A stretch of 9,739 bases of DNA from JAEDES01 sp045649455. GTDB lineage: Bacteria; Bacillota_I; Bacilli_A; RF39; UBA660. The notes beneath the pieces are model-generated. The model searched no databases. It saw only the letters and a program-made list of their open reading frames with translations, and had not been told where the DNA came from. Shown one piece after another: positions 5,288-9,739 of this stretch (positions are counted from its first letter, which is position 1; each line of letters opens with the position of its first letter). The position numbers were made by a program, and so were the translations under genes. The stretch is taken from positions 1-9,739 of the forward strand of contig JAZRPV010000003.1 of assembly GCA_045649455.1 (NCBI GenBank). The letters are read 5' to 3'.

Positions 5288-6868
5288 ATGATACAAGTAA
5301 ATAATGTAAGTTTAAAGTTTGGTAAGAGAACTTTATTTGAAGAAGTTAATATTAAGTTTACTAATGGTAACTGCTATGGATTAATTGGAGCAAATGGTTC
5401 TGGAAAATCAACTTTTTTAAAAATATTAAGTGGTGAACAAGATACTACTACAGGTGAAGTTGTTATTGGAAAAGATGAAAGAATTTCTTTCTTAAGACAA
5501 GATCACTATCAATATGATGATAAACGAGTTATTGATGTTGTTATTATGGGAAATACTAAGTTATATTCTATTATAGAAGAGAAGAATGCTTTATATAGTC
5601 AAACTGAGTTTACTGATGATGATTATATGAAGATGGCTAACTTAGAAGCTGAATTTGGAGAATTAGATGGATGGAATGCTGAAGCTGATGCTGCGCAACT
5701 TTTAAGTAACTTAGGAATTGAAATAGAACATCATTATATGACTATGGGAGAACTTCCAGTAAAAGAACGTGTTAAGGTTTTACTTGCACAAGCTTTATTT
5801 GGAGATCCTGATATCTTATTATTAGATGAACCTACAAACAGTTTAGATTTAGATGCTATTCGTTGGTTAGAAGAATTCTTAATTAACTTTAATAATACTG
5901 TAATTATTGTTTCACATGATAGACATTTCCTAAATAAAGTATGTACTCATATTGCTGATATTGATTATGGAAAAATTAAATTATATGTTGGTAACTATGA
6001 TTTCTGGTATGAATCAAGTGAATTATTACAAAGACAAATGAAAGAGTCTAATAAGAAGAAAGAAGAAAAGATTAAAGAATTACAATCATTCATTGCAAGA
6101 TTTAGTGCTAATGCTTCTAAGAGTAAACAAGCTACTTCTCGTAAGAAAATGTTAGAAAAGATTCAATTAGATGAAATTATTCCTTCTTCTAGAAAATATC
6201 CATATATTGATTTTAAGATTGAGAAGGCTGCTGGTAAGGAAATATTAAAAGTAGAAAATCTTACTAAAGCGGTAGATGGAAGAACTATTTTAGATAAAGT
6301 ATCATTTACTATTTTAAAAGGCGATAAGATTACTTTTATTGCACAAGATGACATGGTTAAGACAACTTTATTTAATATTTTAAGTGGTGTTGATGTTCAA
6401 GATAGTGGAACTATTGAATGGGGAAAAACAATCGTTCCTGGATATTTACCACAAGATAATAATGATTACTTTAATGTTGATAAGAACATTATGGAATGGA
6501 TTGGTCAATACTACGATATTAAAGATGAAACAATACTTCGTGGTTTCTTAGGAAGAATGTTATTTTCTGGGGAAGATGTATTTAAGAAAGTTAATGTTTT
6601 ATCTGGAGGAGAGAAAGCTCGTTGTATGTTATCTAAAATGATGTTAGAACAACCTAATTTCCTAATTTTAGATGAACCTACAAACCACTTAGATCTTGAA
6701 AGTATTACATCATTAAATAAAGGATTATGTAATTTCCAAGGAGAAGTATTATTTACATCTCGTGACTATGAACTTAATAGCACAGTTGCAAATAGAGTTA
6801 TTGAAATTAAAGAAGATGGTTCTATAGTAGATAGAAGTATTCCATATGAGGAGTATTTAGGTAGATAA
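5288..6868 (+). CDS. ABC-F family ATPase, YkpA/YbiT type, with one degenerate ATP site
   Basis: The 526-residue product has two fused ATP-binding domains and no membrane span, as in ABC-F proteins, which act on ribosomes. NBD1 has Walker A 'GANGSGKST' (34-42), Walker B 'ILLLDEP' (176-182) and switch His210, but its signature is 'GELPVKER' (154-161) instead of LSGGE. The charged linker (about 245-310) includes 'FSANASKSKQATSRKK', typical of the YkpA/YbiT group. NBD2 has signature 'LSGGEKAR' (438-445) and Walker B 'LILDEPTNHLD' (459-469). Its Walker A is eroded to 'IAQDDMVKTT' (351-360) and the switch His is Arg492 ('SRD'). So one composite site looks intact and the other degenerate. The ATG at 5288 lies five or six bases after AGAGGTGA; the GTG at 5279 is inside that ribosome-binding site. 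It is cotranscribed with the next gene, one base apart. Confidence 0.88.
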   Translation: MIQVNNVSLKFGKRTLFEEVNIKFTNGNCYGLIGANGSGKSTFLKILSGEQDTTTGEVVIGKDERISFLRQDHYQYDDKRVIDVVIMGNTKLYSIIEEKNALYSQTEFTDDDYMKMANLEAEFGELDGWNAEADAAQLLSNLGIEIEHHYMTMGELPVKERVKVLLAQALFGDPDILLLDEPTNSLDLDAIRWLEEFLINFNNTVIIVSHDRHFLNKVCTHIADIDYGKIKLYVGNYDFWYESSELLQRQMKESNKKKEEKIKELQSFIARFSANASKSKQATSRKKMLEKIQLDEIIPSSRKYPYIDFKIEKAAGKEILKVENLTKAVDGRTILDKVSFTILKGDKITFIAQDDMVKTTLFNILSGVDVQDSGTIEWGKTIVPGYLPQDNNDYFNVDKNIMEWIGQYYDIKDETILRGFLGRMLFSGEDVFKKVNVLSGGEKARCMLSKMMLEQPNFLILDEPTNHLDLESITSLNKGLCNFQGEVLFTSRDYELNSTVANRVIEIKEDGSIVDRSIPYEEYLGR

Positions 6869-6869
6869 T

Positions 6870-7316
6870 ATGAGTATGGGGAGAGTTCGTAATATATTAG
6901 TTCATGATATTAAGAGTTTTAAAGAATCTTTAATTAGAACACTTATTAGATTAGATGTTAATTATGTTAATCTTCAAAATATAAAAGAGAGTGAAGATGA
7001 TGTTTTTGTAGAAGAAGAATTTCATTTTCTAGATAGAATTTATCGTTTTTATGATATTAAAGATTTAAAATATATGAAAATATCAAGTGTTATAATGGCT
7101 GGATCTTTTGATGATAATATTAGAACTTTAAGTAGAGATAGTTTTATGTTTATGAGAGAAGAAGCTGATTTAATACAGTCGTTAAGTTCTTTTGAACCTG
7201 AAGATGTATTATATGAGGAGAAAACTAAAAATAATTCTATTCCTAAAATGAATAAAAGATTATTAAAACAAAATAATGTTATGTTAAATAGAAGATTAAG
7301 AAGTAATAAAAAATAG
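6870..7316 (+). CDS. Unknown basic-tailed cytosolic protein coupled to the ABC-F gene
   Basis: I do not recognise this 148-residue protein. It begins with 'RVRNILVHDIKSFKESLIRTLIRLD', has an acidic middle (about 40-50, Glu/Asp-rich), and ends in a strongly basic tail (about 113-148, with clustered Lys, Arg and Asn) that could bind nucleic acid or the ribosome (inference). There is no signal, membrane span or cysteine. The start codon follows the ABC-F stop by one base, with only a weak AGGT (6859-6862) upstream, so translation is probably coupled to the ABC-F gene; the ATG at 6876 is an alternative start. The shared transcript suggests a functional link with the ABC-F protein, but nothing in the sequence proves it. 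Confidence 0.7.
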   Translation: MSMGRVRNILVHDIKSFKESLIRTLIRLDVNYVNLQNIKESEDDVFVEEEFHFLDRIYRFYDIKDLKYMKISSVIMAGSFDDNIRTLSRDSFMFMREEADLIQSLSSFEPEDVLYEEKTKNNSIPKMNKRLLKQNNVMLNRRLRSNKK

Positions 7317-7324
7317 TTTTTTAT
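7306..7324 (+). terminator. Possible weak all-AT terminator of the ABC-F operon
   Basis: ATAAAAAA (7306-7313) pairs with TTTTTTAT (7317-7324) around the TAG stop codon as loop. The stem has no G-C pair, so it would be a weak terminator, but this is the only hairpin at the operon end. Confidence 0.3.
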
Positions 7325-7336
7325 AATATTATGTTA

Positions 7337-7345
7337 TGTTATAAT
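7337..7345 (+). promoter_or_regulatory. Extended -10 promoter of the PH-domain gene
   Basis: TGT plus a perfect TATAAT (7340-7345); the -35 position holds only T residues (7317-7322). Predicted start near 7352, about 26 bases before the ATG. Confidence 0.6.
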
Positions 7346-7377
7346 GAATTTAGTAATATGAAGGGAATTTGTGTATT

Positions 7378-7824
7378 ATGGGAAAAGTATATAATCAAGT
7401 TTTAAAATTTAAATCAAAGTATCCTTGGACAATAGCGTGGAGATTAGGATGGAATGCATCTGTTGTTGAAAAACATATTAATCCAGATGAAAAAGTATTA
7501 TATTCATTTGCTGCACAAAAGAATGATAATCCATTTAATATCGTTGGAACAGCAGTTATTACTTTAACTTCTAAGAGACTTTTGATTGGTAGAAAGAGAG
7601 TTGTATTTGGGTATTTTTTAAATGCAATTACTCCAGATATGTTTAATGACTTAAAGATTAATAGTGGTCTTATTTGGGGAAAAGTTCGTATCGATACTAT
7701 TAAAGAACATATTGTATTATCAAATATTGATAAGAACGCTTTAGTTGAAATTGAAACAGTTATTTCTAGTTATATGATGGAAGAAAAAAAGAAATATGCT
7801 AATATGGAGGTTTCTGAAAATTAA
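7378..7824 (+). CDS. Bacterial PH-like domain protein (YokE/bPH type)
   Basis: The 148-residue soluble product has an N-terminal helical part (about 1-35), then 'NPDEKVLYSFAAQ' (35-47) leading into a beta-rich segment with 'GTAVITLTSKRLLIGRK' (57-73), and a later 'GKVRIDTIKEHIVLSNIDKNALVEIETVISSYM' stretch up to about 133. The pattern 'x-x-x-L-T-S-x-R-L-L-I' followed by more strands and a terminal helix is typical of small bacterial pleckstrin-homology-like domains, often of unknown function. The C-terminal helix fits the usual capping helix of that fold. I place the start at ATG 7378 because AAGGGA (7361-7366) lies 11 bases upstream; the in-frame TTG at 7369 is only two bases beyond it. It is a single-gene unit between its own promoter and a clear terminator. 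A binding partner cannot be predicted. Confidence 0.65.
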   Translation: MGKVYNQVLKFKSKYPWTIAWRLGWNASVVEKHINPDEKVLYSFAAQKNDNPFNIVGTAVITLTSKRLLIGRKRVVFGYFLNAITPDMFNDLKINSGLIWGKVRIDTIKEHIVLSNIDKNALVEIETVISSYMMEEKKKYANMEVSEN

Positions 7825-7848
7825 GAGTTTATTTAACTCTTTTTTTTT
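7823..7848 (+). terminator. Intrinsic terminator of the PH-domain gene
   Basis: AAGAGTT (7823-7829) pairs with AACTCTT (7835-7841), followed by T residues to 7848. The stop codon forms the foot of the 5' arm, and the T tract runs straight into the next extended -10. Confidence 0.87.
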
Positions 7849-7856
7849 GTTATAAT
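7848..7856 (+). promoter_or_regulatory. Extended -10 promoter of the exported-protein gene, fused to the upstream terminator
   Basis: TGT plus TATAAT (7851-7856). The -35 position (7828-7833, TTTATT) falls in the terminator hairpin. The start near 7863 would put the ribosome-binding site at the very 5' end of the mRNA. Confidence 0.68.
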
Positions 7857-7875
7857 GAGGATAGGGTGAGAATAT

Positions 7876-9141
7876 ATGAAAAAAGTATTTCCAATACTAC
7901 TTATTTTATTTGCTTTATCTATGATTATTCAATATGTTGTTAATGAATTAATTACTGAACATAATGTTGAATATTCTATAAAGACAAAAGATAATTCTTA
8001 TATGATTAAAGAAACATATAAATATGCAGATGGGGATAATTATTATGACTTTACTGTAAGAGATAAAGATGATTTATTTTATACATTTACTTATTCAAAT
8101 GATTTTAATAGACAAGAAAGAATTATTAAAGATATTAAGATGGTAAGTAGTAATGAATTACATTGTATTTATCCTATATTTAGAAGAAATAAAGTAGATA
8201 ATATTCAATGTTTATATCAAGGTAATCAAGTTTCTTATAGTTATTTAGAACAAATAGGTAATGAAGATATTAAGGTGATAACTGAAAAGTTAACTAAAGA
8301 AAATAAGAAATATAAGAATCCTGATTGGGATGATGTTGATACTACTCCGGTAGATGCTGAAAATAGTGTGGTTAAAGCATATATTAACAATATTATGGAA
8401 GATTATGTTTTTACTGTTTGGAATTATAGTGGGCTTGTTTTAATTAGAAAAGGTGATGTTCACACTAGTGTTTTCTTGAGTAAAGACCAATATGATAATA
8501 TTAATTCTGCTTTAGTTGATAAGTATTATATTACTGTTGTTGATGGTACTGATGATTTTAATTATTTTAGAGTTTATAATGTAAAGGATATTGGTAAAAA
8601 AGATATTTATACTGAAGGTAAGAACTTTATATCTAGAAATTATTATTTTAATGGTATTTATAAAAATAAATTATATTTAACAGATGTTACTAATAAGAAA
8701 CAATATGAAGTTGATCCTGTTAGGGATATTGCTAAAGTTGTAGGAGATACTGATAAGGGATTTAAGAAATTAAAAGATGGTAAGTTGGTAACTGAAAAGG
8801 CAGAACTTTTCTTAGAAAATAAAATTTATTTTGAAAATAATATTGTTGATCCTAGATTTTCTGAATTAGGGGCAAAAGAAGTTAGAAAAGTTGGTGCATT
8901 TTATTATTACATAACTGAAAAAGGTGAAGTAATGAGAGCACATGAAGATAAAGTTTATAGACCGGTTAAATTATTTGAATTAGAAGGTTTAACTGAATGG
9001 ATTGTAAGAGAAGGGGAAATACTTGCAGTTGCTAAGGATACAATTTATTTCTATAATGAAAAAACAGGACTTAAGAAAGTGGCGACTAATACAGAACTTA
9101 CTTATAATCATAAAAATATTGTTGATTTTTGGAAGAAGTAG
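7876..9141 (+). CDS. Signal-anchored exported protein of unknown function
   Basis: The 421-residue product opens with a classic hydrophobic segment after two lysines (about 4-22) and no lipobox cysteine, so it is probably a membrane-anchored ectodomain. The rest is hydrophilic and beta-rich, full of Tyr, Asp, Asn and Lys. It has recurring short strand pairs such as 'NKLYLTDVTNKKQYEVDP', 'GAFYYYITEKGEVMRA' and 'KDTIYFYNEKTGLKKV' spaced through residues 260-410, which suggests a beta-propeller-like fold. That is inference from pattern only. The only ectodomain cysteines are 97 and 112, a plausible single disulfide. GGGTGAG (7864-7870) is five bases before the ATG. It has its own promoter and terminator, and I recognise no family. 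Confidence 0.75.
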   Translation: MKKVFPILLILFALSMIIQYVVNELITEHNVEYSIKTKDNSYMIKETYKYADGDNYYDFTVRDKDDLFYTFTYSNDFNRQERIIKDIKMVSSNELHCIYPIFRRNKVDNIQCLYQGNQVSYSYLEQIGNEDIKVITEKLTKENKKYKNPDWDDVDTTPVDAENSVVKAYINNIMEDYVFTVWNYSGLVLIRKGDVHTSVFLSKDQYDNINSALVDKYYITVVDGTDDFNYFRVYNVKDIGKKDIYTEGKNFISRNYYFNGIYKNKLYLTDVTNKKQYEVDPVRDIAKVVGDTDKGFKKLKDGKLVTEKAELFLENKIYFENNIVDPRFSELGAKEVRKVGAFYYYITEKGEVMRAHEDKVYRPVKLFELEGLTEWIVREGEILAVAKDTIYFYNEKTGLKKVATNTELTYNHKNIVDFWKK

Positions 9142-9158
9142 AAATACTTCTTTTTTTT
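9133..9158 (+). terminator. Intrinsic terminator of the exported-protein gene
   Basis: AAGAAGTA (9133-9140) pairs with TACTTCTT (9145-9152) across a GAAA tetraloop, followed by T residues to 9158. The TAG stop codon lies at the top of the stem. Confidence 0.88.
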
Positions 9159-9168
9159 GTAAAAATAG

Positions 9169-9197
9169 TTGCATCATTATTTTTTCTTTGTTATAAT
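9169..9197 (+). promoter_or_regulatory. Promoter of the tRNA-Cys/tRNA-Gly unit
   Basis: TTGCAT (9169-9174), 17-base spacer, TATAAT (9192-9197) with TGT in front. Predicted start near 9204, about 15 bases before tRNA-Cys. Confidence 0.8.
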
Positions 9198-9218
9198 TAA
9201 AACACGTGGAAGTTATAT

Positions 9219-9292
9219 GGGGCTTTAGCCAAGTGGTAAGGCGTGGGTCTGCAACACCCTGAGCACCGGTTCAAATCCGGTAGGCCCCTCCA
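9219..9292 (+). tRNA. tRNA-Cys (GCA)
   Basis: A full cloverleaf of 74 bases with encoded CCA. The acceptor stem GGGGCTT pairs with AGGCCCC, the discriminator is T (typical of tRNA-Cys), the D stem is GCC/GGC and the T arm is ACCGG/CCGGT with TTCAAAT in the loop. The anticodon loop CTGCAAC gives anticodon GCA at 9251-9253. The outermost anticodon-stem pair is a T-T mismatch. Confidence 0.96.
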
Positions 9293-9314
9293 TTTTTTTT
9301 ATACAAAAATTTAT

Positions 9315-9389
9315 GCGGATGTGGTTCAATGGTTAGAATACGGCCTTGCCAAGGCTGTGGTGGGGGTTCGATTCCCCTCATCCGCTCCA
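9315..9389 (+). tRNA. tRNA-Gly (GCC)
   Basis: A full cloverleaf of 75 bases with encoded CCA. The acceptor stem GCGGATG pairs with CATCCGC, the discriminator is T, and the anticodon stem CGGCC/GGCTG closes the loop TTGCCAA with anticodon GCC at 9348-9350. It is transcribed with tRNA-Cys 22 bases upstream. Confidence 0.96.
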
Positions 9390-9398
9390 TATAAAAAT

Positions 9399-9424
9399 AA
9401 ACTCAGATTAGTCTGAGTTTTTTT
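9399..9424 (+). terminator. Intrinsic terminator of the tRNA unit
   Basis: A 9-bp stem, AAACTCAGA (9399-9407) with TCTGAGTTT (9412-9420), TTAG loop, then T residues to 9424. Confidence 0.9.
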
Positions 9425-9425
9425 G

Positions 9426-9440
9426 TGCTATAATTATAAT
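9426..9440 (+). promoter_or_regulatory. Extended -10 promoter of the last gene
   Basis: TGC plus TATAAT (9429-9434), with a second TATAAT immediately after (9435-9440). The -35 position falls in the terminator hairpin and is poor. A start near 9441 would leave only about 12 leader bases. Confidence 0.55.
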
Positions 9441-9452
9441 GGAGTGATTGAT

Positions 9453-9739
9453 ATGAATAATAATGAGGTTGAAAAAAGATTTGACTATGAAAATTTATGT
9501 AATATGATAAATTTTATATCGTGTATATCAGTAATAATATTTCTTACAGTTCAAATAATTTATTATATATTATATTTTACAGGTATTCTTGAATTTTTAT
9601 TTCCAGCTTCTTTGGAAGAATTGTTTATGGAATTATTAATTATATATTTATTTGGAACTTTTATATTTATACTTTTGTATCCTTTTTGGATTATATTTAA
9701 TATTATTTTGGAGATTATTAGAATAATTAAATTTGTAAG
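9453..9739 (+). CDS. Small membrane protein of unknown function, 3'-truncated by the window edge
   Basis: The frame is open from the ATG at 9453 to the end of the window, giving 95 complete codons. GGAGTGA (9441-9447) lies five bases upstream and supports the start. The visible part has a polar N-terminus (about 1-20, with Asn, Glu and Lys) and two hydrophobic spans (about 22-44 and 56-82) separated by a short loop with 'FPASLEE'. The second is followed by a third hydrophobic helix-like stretch running to the edge. I recognise no family and cannot say how long the protein is. Confidence 0.7.
   Translation, partial: MNNNEVEKRFDYENLCNMINFISCISVIIFLTVQIIYYILYFTGILEFLFPASLEELFMELLIIYLFGTFIFILLYPFWIIFNIILEIIRIIKFV

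Noticed and set aside
6163..6354. Open frame on the minus strand (63 codons)
   Set aside because: It is antisense to the ABC-F gene with no start signals.
8989..9177. Open frame on the minus strand (62 codons)
   Set aside because: It overlaps the end of the exported-protein gene and its terminator, with no ribosome-binding site.
9219..9389. tRNA genes as an attachment site for a mobile element
   Set aside because: I see no integrase gene and no direct repeat of a tRNA 3' end in the window.
1..9739. CRISPR array, insertion sequence or prophage
   Set aside because: No regular repeats, transposase, terminal inverted repeats or phage structural genes are visible.

Overview
The window is AT-rich, densely packed bacterial DNA with every recognisable gene on the + strand. 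Short spacers, uracil-tract terminators directly abutting the next promoter, sigma-A-type promoters, tRNAs with encoded CCA, TGG-only tryptophan codons and Firmicute-type protein families point to a low-GC Bacillota. A streamlined, possibly host-associated, uncultured Bacilli/Mollicutes-like or clostridial lineage fits best, but the window cannot settle the taxon.

Layout. 1-1143 is the 3' part of a multi-spanning membrane protein. 1223-1873 encodes an exported glucosaminidase/lysozyme-like enzyme, and 1959-3203 a membrane-anchored HExxH metallopeptidase. 3240-3810 has no gene but has a near-consensus promoter, a long-range closing helix joining its two ends, several internal hairpins and a downstream terminator. 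I identify it as an OLE (Ornate, Large, Extremophilic) RNA, mainly because the next gene (3881-4483) encodes a protein matching OapA, the membrane partner of OLE RNA. Then come a small kinase-fold protein (4560-5228), a two-gene operon of a YkpA/YbiT-type ABC-F ATPase plus an unknown basic-tailed protein (5288-7316), a PH-like domain protein (7378-7824), a signal-anchored exported protein of unknown function (7876-9141), tRNA-Cys and tRNA-Gly (9219-9389), and the 5' end of a small membrane protein (9453 onward).

How it works together. Most genes are single transcription units: promoter, very short leader, gene, hairpin terminator, next promoter. The one clear functional unit is OLE RNA plus OapA, a membrane-bound ribonucleoprotein linked in other Firmicutes to stress tolerance. 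The neighbours (two envelope enzymes, a kinase-like protein, an ABC-F protein) do not form an obvious pathway with it. The main points of interest are the OLE/oapA pair in a compact AT-rich genome, an ABC-F protein in which three elements of one composite ATP site have degenerated together, and the systematic overlap of terminators with promoters.
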